A stretch of DNA of 64,000 bases from Alphaproteobacteria bacterium. Its GTDB lineage: Bacteria > Myxococcota_A > UBA796 > GCA-2862545. Of the stretch, positions 1 through 7,945 are shown piece by piece. The stretch is from the NCBI GenBank assembly GCA_020632875.1, contig JACKET010000025.1, forward strand, positions 1 through 64,000, written 5' to 3'. The notes beneath the pieces were generated by a model. That model worked only from the letters and a program-made list of their open reading frames with translations, did no database searches and had not been told where the DNA came from. Each line of letters opens with the position of its first letter. Position 1 is the stretch's first letter. The position numbers were made by a program, and so were the translations under genes.

Positions 1-651
1 CTCCACGAACAACGTGCGCGACGCGAGCCGCATCCGGACGCGCTCCGGAGGGACGTTGGCCCGCTCCCACGCGCCCTGCGCCGTGTGCGACAACGACGCG
101 TCGAAGCACACCCAGTCGTGCGCCGTCGGGTCGAAGCGCGCGGACCCTGCGACGAGCCCGTACACGGCGACCTCCACGCGCCCGATGCGCCGCCCGACCA
201 GCGTGTCTCCGGGGTCTGCGGAGACCCGCAGCGCCACGTCCGCCTCGCCGCGCGACATCGACGCGCGGTCCGTCGACACGCGCAGCTCGACCGTGAGGCC
301 CGGGTGCTGCTCGCGGAGCCGGGCGAGCGGCTCCATCACGACGAGGGCGAGGGCCTCCGGCGCGGCGACGACCACGCGGCCCCCGACTCCCGAGCCGTGC
401 CGCAGGAGCTCGCGCTCCATGCGAGACACCCGCGCCTCCACGTCCGCCGCGGCCTCGAGCGCGATCCGCCCCGCGTCCGTCGGCTTCAGCGAGCCCTGGC
501 GACGGTCGAACAGCGGCAGCCCGAGCTCGTCCTCCAGCCGATCGAGCCGTCGGTACAAGGTCGACGGCGCGACCCCCAGCGCCCGGGCGGCCGTGGCCAC
601 CGAACCGCTACGCGCCAGCCGCGCGACCCACTCGAGATGGTTCCAGTCCAC
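1..651 (-). CDS. LysR-family transcriptional regulator (C-terminus cut by window edge)
   Basis: The N-terminal 217 residues of a LysR-type DNA-binding regulator are visible; the rest lies beyond base 1. A winged helix-turn-helix occupies about residues 3-60 (segment GVAPSTLYRRLDRLE, then LPLFDRR), followed by the start of the effector-binding domain (GRVVVAAPEALALVV, and MSRGEADVALRVS). The GTG at 651 begins VDWNHLEW, a normal LysR start; an in-frame GTG at 666 would add five residues. The purine-rich AGGAGG lies only 3 bases before 651, so the 666 start is a fair alternative. The start overlaps the end of the membrane-protein gene by about 44 bases. The regulated target is not evident. Confidence 0.85.
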   Translation of the reverse strand, partial: MDWNHLEWVARLARSGSVATAARALGVAPSTLYRRLDRLEDELGLPLFDRRQGSLKPTDAGRIALEAAADVEARVSRMERELLRHGSGVGGRVVVAAPEALALVVMEPLARLREQHPGLTVELRVSTDRASMSRGEADVALRVSADPGDTLVGRRIGRVEVAVYGLVAGSARFDPTAHDWVCFDASLSHTAQGAWERANVPPERVRMRLASRTLFVE

Positions 652-1054
652 CCGCCTCCTCCGCACCCGGAGCGTACACAGCCCGCGCCGACAGCACGAA
701 CGCTCCGACGAGCTCCACGCACACGAGCAGCACGAAGTCCCGGTGCGGAAGGCCCTCCAGCGCCATCGACAGCACCCGCGAGAGCGGCGTCACCCAGAAC
801 AGGAACAGCACGAGCCGCGTGATCCGCGGGTCGACGAACACGTCCCGACGCAGCGTGAAGAGCGCGACGCCCCACGCGAGCTCGAGGGACTTCAGGAACC
901 GCTGCTGGTTGCGGAGGGTCACGAGGTCCCCCGCGACCTCCACCGGGTACAGCCAGGTCGACTCGAACCAGCTGGTCATCACGCCGAGCGCGCCCACGGC
1001 GACGAACACGACGATGGCGACCCAGAGCACGACCCTCGCGAGACGATCGATCAT
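608..1054 (-). CDS. Small four-helix membrane protein (DUF4345-like)
   Basis: A 148-residue integral membrane protein with about four hydrophobic helices (near residues 3-25, 47-62, 73-95 and 103-125). The pattern of a Leu-Ala-Trp-Gly helix, a basic loop, then a helix with PLSRVLSMALEG and a last helix containing VELVG resembles DUF4345/DoxX-like proteins, but I assign this only from general pattern. Its ATG overlaps the stop of the upstream SDR gene as ATGA (1051-1054), so the two are translationally coupled. Its 3' end overlaps the start of the LysR gene. Function unknown. Confidence 0.7.
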   Translation of the reverse strand: MIDRLARVVLWVAIVVFVAVGALGVMTSWFESTWLYPVEVAGDLVTLRNQQRFLKSLELAWGVALFTLRRDVFVDPRITRLVLFLFWVTPLSRVLSMALEGLPHRDFVLLVCVELVGAFVLSARAVYAPGAEEAGGLEPSRVGRAAGA

Positions 1055-1833
1055 GCCGCCGTCTCCCGGAGCGCCGGCGTGAACGCGTCCATCAGCCAGC
1101 GCGTCACCGCGGGGAACCACCGCGTCAGCGCGTAGAACCGCGGGTGGACGAGCCGCGCCCGGCCCGCGAGCGCCGCGCGGACGACGCGCTCCGCGAGCAC
1201 CTCCGCGGTGACGACCGGCTGCAGGCGCAGCGCGAGCGACGGGCCGAACGCGCGGATGGCGGCGTCCGCCATGTCGGTCTGCACGATGCCCGGGTACACC
1301 GTGGTGACCGTGACTCCGCTGCCTGCGAGCTCGCCGCGGAGCGCCTCGGAAGCGGCGGCGAGCCCGCCCTTCGCCGCGTTGTACCAGGTCATCCCGGGCG
1401 TCGGCGCCAGGGCCGCGGCCGACGCGATGTTCACGATGCGCCCGGCTCCCCGCGCGGTCATGGCCGGCAGCACGGCGCGCACGAGGCGCAGCGGCGTGAC
1501 GAGGTCCAGCACGAGGCTCCGCTCCGCAGCCGCGATGTCGATCGACGCCGTGCGTCCGACCACCTGGGACCCGGCGTTGTTCACGAGCACGTCGACCGGC
1601 CCGCTGGCCTCCACGGCGCGGCGGAGCACGTCCTCCGCGGCGTCGGGATCGGACAGATCGCAGGGCAGCACCACGGCAGAGGCGCCGAGAGCGCGAAGAT
1701 CGGCCGCGACCCGCTCCAGCGCGGCCGCATCGCGGGACACGATCGACAGGCGCGCGCCGGGCACGCGCCGGGCGAGCTCCCGCGCGAGGGCGGCGCCGAT
1801 TCCGGCCGAGGCGCCGGTGACGAAGACGTGCAT
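1051..1833 (-). CDS. Short-chain dehydrogenase/reductase (SDR)
   Basis: A 260-residue classical SDR, an NAD(P)H-dependent oxidoreductase of unknown substrate. The Rossmann glycine motif TGASAGIG is at residues 6-13, the NNAG structural motif near residue 88, and the catalytic Ser and Tyr-x-x-x-Lys appear as NIASAAA and WYNAAKGG. The length is typical for the family. The ATG at 1833 is preceded by GGAGC at good spacing; the open frame extends further upstream without SDR-like sequence. The C-terminal half (residues 190-260) is lipophilic and resembles SDRs acting on lipids or ketones. It heads a coupled pair with the membrane protein downstream. Confidence 0.9.
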   Translation of the reverse strand: MHVFVTGASAGIGAALARELARRVPGARLSIVSRDAAALERVAADLRALGASAVVLPCDLSDPDAAEDVLRRAVEASGPVDVLVNNAGSQVVGRTASIDIAAAERSLVLDLVTPLRLVRAVLPAMTARGAGRIVNIASAAALAPTPGMTWYNAAKGGLAAASEALRGELAGSGVTVTTVYPGIVQTDMADAAIRAFGPSLALRLQPVVTAEVLAERVVRAALAGRARLVHPRFYALTRWFPAVTRWLMDAFTPALRETAA

Positions 1834-1901
1834 GACAGCTCCAGGTTGCGCCGTGCACGTAGGCCGTCCGCCGCTCGCACGGACGCGAGACCCGATTCGC
1901 C

Positions 1902-2765
1902 TCAGCGCAATCCCTGGTGGAGCGGCCGGATCTCGACCCCGTCCCGCAGATCGGAGGTCGAACGGTACCTCCCGCCGAGATCGAGGCGCAGGTAGCGCTT
2001 CAGCGGGTCGTACAGCCCGAAGCTCGTCGAGACGCACACGTGGTGGTCGCTCTCGACGACGTAGCCCTCGCGCACGATGTCGTGCCCGAACGCCACGAAT
2101 CCCTCACGGCTCCCCGTCAGGCTCGCGAGCAGCGCACGGGCGTCTTCGGCCGCGCAGGCCCGCGCCCACAGCAGCGCGCCCACGACGCCGCTGCGCATCA
2201 TCTGGTGGAACGCCAGATCGTCGTATCCGGCGTACTCGAGCGCCTCGAACGACTCCGCGTCGGGCAGTGTGGAGGCGGGTGCCGCATGGGTCAGCACGAC
2301 GCCGCAGGGCGCCACCGCGACGAGCGGGAAGCTCTCGAAGAACGACCGCATCCGCAGTGCGTCCGCACCGAGCGCGTCCTCGAGCACCTGCGCTTCGTTC
2401 GGATAGAACTTCGGGACCACCGGACCGCCGATGTGCGCGTGCTCGTGGTTCCCGACGAGGCTGAACATGCGGTGGTCGCGGCTCAACGCCTCGAACGCCC
2501 GGATCAGCTCGACCGACTCGTCGCGGTAGGGCGTGCCGAGGTGCGACGGCCAGCTCTCTTCGACGTCGGGCGACGGGCCGTGCACGAGGTCGCCGCAGAA
2601 CGCGAGGACGGGCTGGTTGCCGGCGGCCTCCTCCTCTTCGTAGATCGCGAGCATCCGCTCGAAATCGCCGAAATTCCCGTGCAGATCGGTGCACACGAGC
2701 AGCACGCCCTCGTCGGGCAGGCGCGCCACCTTCCGATTCCACACCCCGGAGAGAGCCCTTCGCAC
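1902..2765 (-). CDS. Calcineurin-like metallophosphoesterase
   Basis: A metallo-dependent phosphoesterase of about 287 residues. All core metal-binding motifs are present in order: D-x-H-G in CTDLHGN, G-D in FCGDLVHGP, G-N-H-E in VGNHEHAH, TH in LTHAAP, and GH in FGHDIVREG. This is the arrangement of PPP-type or symmetrical Ap4A-hydrolase-like enzymes; the substrate cannot be told. I chose GTG 2765 because a TATGGG hexamer ends 6 bases before it, as at other leaderless starts here. An in-frame ATG at 2810 would add 15 residues but would overlap the divergent gene start. It is divergent from the FG-GAP lipoprotein. Confidence 0.85.
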   Translation of the reverse strand: MRRALSGVWNRKVARLPDEGVLLVCTDLHGNFGDFERMLAIYEEEEAAGNQPVLAFCGDLVHGPSPDVEESWPSHLGTPYRDESVELIRAFEALSRDHRMFSLVGNHEHAHIGGPVVPKFYPNEAQVLEDALGADALRMRSFFESFPLVAVAPCGVVLTHAAPASTLPDAESFEALEYAGYDDLAFHQMMRSGVVGALLWARACAAEDARALLASLTGSREGFVAFGHDIVREGYVVESDHHVCVSTSFGLYDPLKRYLRLDLGGRYRSTSDLRDGVEIRPLHQGLR

Positions 2766-2771
2766 CGAACG

Positions 2772-2803
2772 CCCATACCACCCCTGTGCCGATGGGCTAC
2801 CTT
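2772..2803. promoter_or_regulatory. Divergent, closely spaced leaderless promoters
   Basis: On the plus strand TACCTT (2798-2803) ends 5 bases before the ATG at 2809. On the minus strand TATGGG (2777-2772) ends 6 bases before the GTG at 2765. Both spacings would place the transcription start at or next to the start codon, so the two genes are probably expressed from back-to-back leaderless promoters. No convincing -35 boxes are seen. Inference from spacing only. Confidence 0.5.
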
Positions 2804-2808
2804 TCGAC

Positions 2809-4410
2809 ATGCTCCGGACCTGGCCGCTGCTGCTGCTGCTCGGGTGCCCCGCGCCCTCCGACACGGCAGCCCCTCACCCGACCCCGCCGCCCGACACGGG
2901 CGACACGCCGCGGCCGGCCATCGTCGTCGAGGCCCTGCCCTCGCTGGCGTGCGCCGACCCCGCCACGCGCATCTCGGCGGGCCCATTCGCGACGTACGAG
3001 GCGGGCGACTGGGGCGAGCAGCCGTTCGATCCGCCGCGCGACCACTTCGTGATGGGGTCGGGGCTCGCGGTCGGCGACCTCGACGACGACGGGTGGAACG
3101 ACATCGTCGTCCCGCGGCGCACGGGACTCGAGCTCTACCTCGGCGACGGCGCCGGCGGGCTGGTCGAGCACTCCCTGCCGGACGTGGGCGAGGGCGGCGT
3201 TGGGGCGGCGGTCGTGGACTTCGACGGCGACGGCGACCTCGACGTGTACCTCTCGCAGTACCAGGCGCACGACCGGCTGCTCGTGAACGAGGGCGGAGCG
3301 CGCTTCCGCGACGGCACGGCCGAAGCGGGGATCGGCGAGCACCCGTACGGCGTCGGGTCGAGCTGGGCCGACTTCGATCTCGACGGCGACCTCGACCTGC
3401 TCGTGCTCGAGCACGGCAACTGGCTCATCGTGAAGTCGGTCGAGTCGCACCTCTACGAGAACCTCGGCGACGGCACGTTCGCGAGGATGGAGGGCGTCTT
3501 CTCCGGGCTCGACGGCTACGGCCACACCCTCGCGGGCGGCTTCCTCGACCTCGACCACGACGCGCTGCCCGACCTCTACCTCGTCAACGACTACGGCTGG
3601 ATCCGCCCCAACCACGGGTTCACGAACCGCGGCGACGGCGTGTTCGAGACGGTGCCGCCGGCGATGGGGCTCGACCTGCGCGTGTGCGGGATGGGGCTCG
3701 CGGCCACCGACCTCAACGGCGACGACCTGCCCGACCTGTTCATGCCCTCGTGGACCGAGCTGCGGCTGCTCCAGAGCTACGAAGGCATCGGGTGGGTCGA
3801 CACCACCGCGACCTCGGGCATCACCGCGAGCACCGACGACGGGCGCCATGTGGCGTGGGGCTCCGACTTCGGGGACGTCGACAACGACGGCGACGAAGAC
3901 CTGATCGTCGGGTTCGGCTTCATCCCCGCCAACATCCCGAACCCCGTCGCGCAGCCCGATGCGCTCTACCTCCAGCAGGAGGGCGCGTTCGTCGAGGTCT
4001 CCCAGCTCTTCGGCGTCGCCGACCCCGGCGTCACGCGCGGAACCCTGCTCGTCGACGTCGACGGAGACGGCTGGCTCGACCTCGTGAAGCGCAACCGCAA
4101 CGCCCCCGCCGTGCTGCGCCCCGCACGCTGCGGGCTCGGGTCCTGGCTCGGCGTGCAGCTGTTCGACGAGACGTCCGCGAACACCCGCGGCGTCGGGGCG
4201 ACCATCCGGGTGCAGGCGCTGGGCCGCTCGCTGTCGCGCGTGGTGCGCGCGGGCGGGCGGAGCCTCGCGTCCGGCGGGCCTCCCGAGGTGCACTTCGGGC
4301 TCGACGGCGTCGAGGTCGTGACCCTCGAGATCGAGTGGCCCGACGGCCGCCACGACGTGCTCGAAGACGTCCCCGCCCGGCAGCGCGTCCGCGTGCGTCG
4401 GCTCGAATGA
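2809..4410 (+). CDS. FG-GAP/VCBS repeat lipoprotein with ASPIC/UnbV domain
   Basis: A 533-residue exported lipoprotein. The signal peptide MLRTWPLLLLLGC ends in an LLGC lipobox and is followed by a Pro/Thr/Asp-rich linker. Residues about 75-450 carry repeated FG-GAP/VCBS units with Ca-binding loops (DLDDDGWND, DFDGDGDLDVY, DLNGDDLPDLF, DVDNDGDEDL), which fold as a beta-propeller. The last 70 residues (GVGATIRVQA, then EWPDG) match the ASPIC/UnbV module usually found at the end of such proteins. The role is probably extracellular adhesion or binding. The stop overlaps the next start as ATGA. A TACCTT box 5 bases upstream suggests a leaderless mRNA. Confidence 0.88.
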   Translation: MLRTWPLLLLLGCPAPSDTAAPHPTPPPDTGDTPRPAIVVEALPSLACADPATRISAGPFATYEAGDWGEQPFDPPRDHFVMGSGLAVGDLDDDGWNDIVVPRRTGLELYLGDGAGGLVEHSLPDVGEGGVGAAVVDFDGDGDLDVYLSQYQAHDRLLVNEGGARFRDGTAEAGIGEHPYGVGSSWADFDLDGDLDLLVLEHGNWLIVKSVESHLYENLGDGTFARMEGVFSGLDGYGHTLAGGFLDLDHDALPDLYLVNDYGWIRPNHGFTNRGDGVFETVPPAMGLDLRVCGMGLAATDLNGDDLPDLFMPSWTELRLLQSYEGIGWVDTTATSGITASTDDGRHVAWGSDFGDVDNDGDEDLIVGFGFIPANIPNPVAQPDALYLQQEGAFVEVSQLFGVADPGVTRGTLLVDVDGDGWLDLVKRNRNAPAVLRPARCGLGSWLGVQLFDETSANTRGVGATIRVQALGRSLSRVVRAGGRSLASGGPPEVHFGLDGVEVVTLEIEWPDGRHDVLEDVPARQRVRVRRLE

Positions 4411-5882
4411 CCGGGGGCCCCGGGTTCGACCCCGTCGATGCGCTCGATCGCGAGCTCGTGGCGCTCACCCACCCGCCGGACTGGGTCAATCCGGTGCCGG
4501 ACGGTCGCTACAACCTGGTCGCCGTCGGCGGTGGCACGGCCGGCCTGGTCGCGGCGATCGGCGCGGCGCGGCTCGGGGGGCGGGTCGCGTTGATCGAAGG
4601 CGGCCTGATGGGTGGGGACTGCCTGAGCTGGGGGTGCGTGCCGAGCAAGGCGCTGCTCGCGAGCGCCCGGGCGGCGCAGGCCGCGCGCGATGCCGGGCGG
4701 TACGGCGTGCGGACGGGCCCGGTCGAGGTCGACTTCGCGGCCGTGATGGCGCGGATGCGGCAGCTCCGAACGCACATCGCGCACCACGACTCGTTCGAGC
4801 GCGTCCGGGGCGAAGGCGTCGACACCTACCGCGGCATGGCGCGCTTCACGGGCCCCGACACCCTCGAGGTCGGCGGGGCCACGCTGACGTTCGCCCGGGC
4901 GGTCGTCGCGACGGGCGCGCGGGCCGCGATCCCCGACGTGCCGGGGCTCGCAGACGTGGCGCCGCTCACCAACGAGACCGTGTTCCAGCTCGACGCCCTG
5001 CCCACCCGGCTGCTGGTGCTCGGCGCGGGGCCCGTGGGATGCGAGCTCGGCCAGGCGTTCCGCCGGTTCGGGAGCGACGTGACCCTGGTGGAGCAGGCGC
5101 CCCGCGTGCTGCCCGCCGAAGACCCCGACGCGAGCGCGGTGCTCGAGGCCCGCCTCACCCGCGAGGGCGTGCAGGTGCTGACCTCCGCGGCGGCCGAGCG
5201 CTTCGCCGCGGGCTCGGCGACGGTGCGGGTGGGTGGCGAGGTGCGCGAGGTGCCGTTCGACCGCGTGCTGGTCGCGGCGGGGCGCACGCCGAACGTCGCG
5301 GGGCTCGGGCTCGAAGCGGCCGGGGTCCGCTGGGACGCCGCCGGCGTGCACACGAACGCGTGGCTGCAGACCGACAACCCGCGGATCTACGCGTCGGGCG
5401 ACGTGGCCGCCGGCGTGCCGCGCCTGACGCACGCCGCCGACGAGACCAGCCGGCGGGTGCTGCGGAACGCCCTGTTCTTCGGCCGACAGTCCCGCGAGGA
5501 CATGGTGATCCCGCGCGTGACGTACACCGAGCCCGAGGTCGCGCACGTCGGCGCGGATGCCGGGAGCGAGGTCCACCGCTACGCCTTCGCGGAGGTCGAC
5601 CGCGCCATCCTCGACGGCGACACGGAGGGCTTCGTGAAGGTCGTCGTCGACGGCGGCATCGTCGTGGGCGGCACGGTCGTCGGGGCCCACGCGGGCGAGC
5701 TGATCGGGCTGCTGTCCGTCGCGGTCACCTCGCGGATGCCGGTGGCCCGCCTCTCCGAGGCCGTGCAGCCCTACCCCACGCGGGTCGACGCGCTGCGACG
5801 TGCGGCGTTCGCGTCCCAGCAGGCCCGCCTCGGCCCCACGGCCCGCGAGACCCTCGCGACCCTCCTGCGCTGGCGGCGTTGA
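4407..5882 (+). CDS. Class I pyridine-nucleotide disulfide oxidoreductase (dihydrolipoamide dehydrogenase/mercuric reductase-like)
   Basis: A 491-residue FAD enzyme. An FAD-binding GGGTAGL is near residue 36, the redox-active disulfide is GGDCLSWGCVPSK (Cys-x4-Cys), an NAD(P)-binding GAGPVGCELG lies mid-protein, and a second FAD contact is YASGDVAAG. The C-terminal dimerisation domain reads VQPYPTRVDALRRAA. Lipoamide dehydrogenase has an essential His-Glu dyad in this region, but here the His position is Gln. I therefore favour the mercuric-reductase-like or related thiol-oxidoreductase group over true E3; no lipoyl enzyme or mer genes are adjacent. It has an unusual N-terminal extension of about 30 residues. 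It is coupled to the preceding lipoprotein by ATGA. Confidence 0.85.
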   Translation: MTGGPGFDPVDALDRELVALTHPPDWVNPVPDGRYNLVAVGGGTAGLVAAIGAARLGGRVALIEGGLMGGDCLSWGCVPSKALLASARAAQAARDAGRYGVRTGPVEVDFAAVMARMRQLRTHIAHHDSFERVRGEGVDTYRGMARFTGPDTLEVGGATLTFARAVVATGARAAIPDVPGLADVAPLTNETVFQLDALPTRLLVLGAGPVGCELGQAFRRFGSDVTLVEQAPRVLPAEDPDASAVLEARLTREGVQVLTSAAAERFAAGSATVRVGGEVREVPFDRVLVAAGRTPNVAGLGLEAAGVRWDAAGVHTNAWLQTDNPRIYASGDVAAGVPRLTHAADETSRRVLRNALFFGRQSREDMVIPRVTYTEPEVAHVGADAGSEVHRYAFAEVDRAILDGDTEGFVKVVVDGGIVVGGTVVGAHAGELIGLLSVAVTSRMPVARLSEAVQPYPTRVDALRRAAFASQQARLGPTARETLATLLRWRR

Positions 5883-5888
5883 GATCTC

Positions 5889-5913
5889 GCGGGCACGACG
5901 CCCGCTTGCGGGC
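5889..5913. terminator. Possible bidirectional terminator hairpin between convergent genes
   Basis: GCGGGC (5889-5894) and GCCCGC (5900-5905) form a six-pair GC stem with a five-base loop, and a further GCGGGC (5908-5913) could pair alternatively. It lies between the convergent stops of the oxidoreductase and the metzincin genes. There is no clear T-tract, so this is a weak call. Confidence 0.35.
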
Positions 5914-5927
5914 GGTGGCCGACGGAC

Positions 5928-6590
5928 TCAGCGCAGGGCGGCGAGCTGCCCGGCCGTGAGCCCCGCCGCGCAGGTCGGGTCGCGCACCTCGTTCATCGCG
6001 TTGCCCGGCGTGCCGTCGTGGGCGAGGCCCAGCGCGTGCCCGAGCTCGTGGGCGAGCAGCGAGCGCGCGGCGTCCGGCGAATCGAGCGCATCGGCGTCGA
6101 CGAGCAGGAAGGGCGTGAACGGCGCCTCGCCGAGCCCCTCCCGGATGACCTGCCCCTCCGGGCTGCCGAGGGCCTCGGGGTGCAGGCCGAGCCCCTGCAG
6201 CGCGACCGTTCGCGCGAGCCGCGAGCGCGGGTCGACGATCTCCCGCACGACCACGAGGTGGACCGCCGTCTGCGCGGGCCGAGCGTGGGCATCGAGGAAC
6301 CCGCGCAGCCCGGCCAGCTCGTCCTGTCCGCTCTCGGGGTGGGCCCCGAGCAGGCTGCCCTCCACGCGGCCCACCCGGCCGACCGGCGCGAGCTCGAGGC
6401 CCCAGCGGTGGACCCGTCCCGCCAGGAGCCCGTAGGCACGGGCGACCTCGGCGTCCGTCACGCCATCTCCCCGCCACAGTCGGACCTCCAGCGCACGGGG
6501 CTCCGCGAGGGCCGGCAGCGCGTCACAGGCCGGCAGCGCGTCGGGGATCGGGCCCGGCGCGGCGGCACACGCGACGAGCCAGGGGATCAC
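5928..6590 (-). CDS. Exported metzincin-type (matrixin-like) zinc metalloprotease
   Basis: A 220-residue protein with a short hydrophobic N-terminus (IPWLVACAA, possible lipobox). The C-terminal part has an intact zinc site, HELGHALGLAHD (H-E-x-x-H-x-x-G-x-x-H), followed by a short segment with AMNEV that could supply the Met-turn. It is about the size of a stand-alone archaemetzincin or matrixin catalytic domain with a divergent N-terminal half. GTG 6590 overlaps the upstream cytochrome stop as GTGA, so it is the last gene of the heme-protein operon. The substrate is unknown; processing of the operon's exported partners is a guess. Confidence 0.75.
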   Translation of the reverse strand: MIPWLVACAAAPGPIPDALPACDALPALAEPRALEVRLWRGDGVTDAEVARAYGLLAGRVHRWGLELAPVGRVGRVEGSLLGAHPESGQDELAGLRGFLDAHARPAQTAVHLVVVREIVDPRSRLARTVALQGLGLHPEALGSPEGQVIREGLGEAPFTPFLLVDADALDSPDAARSLLAHELGHALGLAHDGTPGNAMNEVRDPTCAAGLTAGQLAALR

Positions 6591-7945
6591 GGGAGCTGCG
6601 CGGCCCAGCTCGCCGTGTCGACGTCGTAGATCGGCAGGGCAGCCGCCTCGTCGGTCATCCCGAGGGTGCGCAGCAGGTGCGGCGGGAGCGGCCGGAAGCG
6701 CAGGCGCGCCTGGGCCGTGAGCTCCTGCGCGCCCGCCGGGATGGGCACGAACAGCGACCACGTGCGCGTGTACTCCGGCGAGAGCGCGGCGCTCGTGTGC
6801 TCGGTCGCGACCCACGAGAACAGGGTGAGGTCGCCGTTCGCGTCGGTGAACTGGCTGGAGAGCGAGATCAGGTCGTCGTCGCCGTACGGGTCGAGCGCGC
6901 TCCACCGGTCGCGCAGGTCGCCGTTCGCATCCAGCGTGCCCGTCTCGAAGACCGTCACACCGTCGGCCTGCACCACGAGCTCGACCCAGACCTGGCGCAG
7001 GAAGGTCGAGCCGGTCGGGAAGTTGTGCGCGTCGATGCGGTTGTGCACCGTGACGACGGCCGTTCCGAGCTGCCCCGGTGTGGCTTCGACGAGGTCGAGC
7101 TCGATGTCGGCGGCGCTCTCGAGCAGCGCGGTGATGCGCTGGGTCATCAGCTCGCGCGTCGGCGCGTCGACGAAGCCCTCGGTCAGCGGGAGGTCGACGC
7201 CGATGAACCGGTGCTCGTGCAGCGTGCGGTCGGCCGCGCCGATCGCCGCGGGCCCGATGCGCTCGGGCATGTGGCACGACTGGCACGGACGTCCCTCTTC
7301 GGCCGCGCGGCTCTCCCGCCACTCGGCGAACGGGCGCTCGAGCGGCAGCCCGCTCGTCTCGCGCACGTCGTGGCACGAGCCGCAGAAGTCGGACTGGCCG
7401 AGCACGGGGAGCGTCTCGGTCGCGTGGAACGGGCTCGTGGAGGTGCCGGTGCCGCGCATCGGGCCGGTGGGATCGAGCTCGTGGCCGGCGTTGTAGGGCC
7501 GCACGACCGCCGAGACCTTGTGGCAGCTCTCGCAGGTGATGCCCTCGAGCACGATGGGCGGCAGCGCATCGAACTCGAACGCGCTGACGCACTCGCCTCC
7601 CCGGGTTCCGATCGCGGAGTGGCACTGGGTGCAGAACTGGTCTTCACGACCGCCGAGATCGACCTGGCGGAGCTCGACGAGCCGCTGGAACACCGGGTCG
7701 ACCATCGCGTAGGCGTGCATCGAGCTCGACCACTCGGTCACGTGGTCGGGGTGGCACGTGGCGCAGACCTGGGCGCTCTGGAACTCGGACGGGTCGTGCG
7801 TGGGCGTTCGCGGCATCGACAGCGGGTCGTGCACGAGGCCGTCGCCCGTGTCGGTGTCGGGCGTGTCGGTGTCGGTGTCCGTGTCGGTGTCGGTGTCGAC
7901 GGGCTTCTTGCAGCCGAGCACGGCGAGCAGGAGCAGGCCGCTCAC
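6587..7945 (-). CDS. Five-heme c-type cytochrome lipoprotein
   Basis: A 452-residue exported electron-transfer protein. A signal peptide ends in AVLGC (lipobox) and is followed by a DTDTDTDT-type linker. Five C-x-x-C-H heme motifs follow: CATCH, CTQCH, CESCH, CGSCH and CQSCH, all within about residues 55-225, in a cytochrome c554-like pattern. The remaining 220 residues lack hemes and look like a beta-sandwich domain. GTG 7945 overlaps the stop of the upstream di-heme protein (GTGA) and the gene's stop overlaps the protease start. It is probably held at a membrane surface as an electron conduit; donor and acceptor are unknown. Confidence 0.88.
   Translation of the reverse strand: MSGLLLLAVLGCKKPVDTDTDTDTDTDTPDTDTGDGLVHDPLSMPRTPTHDPSEFQSAQVCATCHPDHVTEWSSSMHAYAMVDPVFQRLVELRQVDLGGREDQFCTQCHSAIGTRGGECVSAFEFDALPPIVLEGITCESCHKVSAVVRPYNAGHELDPTGPMRGTGTSTSPFHATETLPVLGQSDFCGSCHDVRETSGLPLERPFAEWRESRAAEEGRPCQSCHMPERIGPAAIGAADRTLHEHRFIGVDLPLTEGFVDAPTRELMTQRITALLESAADIELDLVEATPGQLGTAVVTVHNRIDAHNFPTGSTFLRQVWVELVVQADGVTVFETGTLDANGDLRDRWSALDPYGDDDLISLSSQFTDANGDLTLFSWVATEHTSAALSPEYTRTWSLFVPIPAGAQELTAQARLRFRPLPPHLLRTLGMTDEAAALPIYDVDTASWAAQLP
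7849..7900 (-). repeat. Asp-Thr hexanucleotide repeat in linker of five-heme cytochrome
   Basis: A run of six-base units encoding Asp-Thr dipeptides (GACAC[CG] read on the minus strand) directly after the lipobox Cys. The unit length keeps the frame, so slippage would change linker length without breaking the gene. Confidence 0.8.

Noticed and set aside
4407..5882. Lipoamide dehydrogenase (E3) or MerA as a firm name
   Set aside because: The C-terminal His of the E3 dyad is Gln, there are no 2-oxoacid dehydrogenase genes nearby, and no mer operon or C-terminal Cys pair is present.
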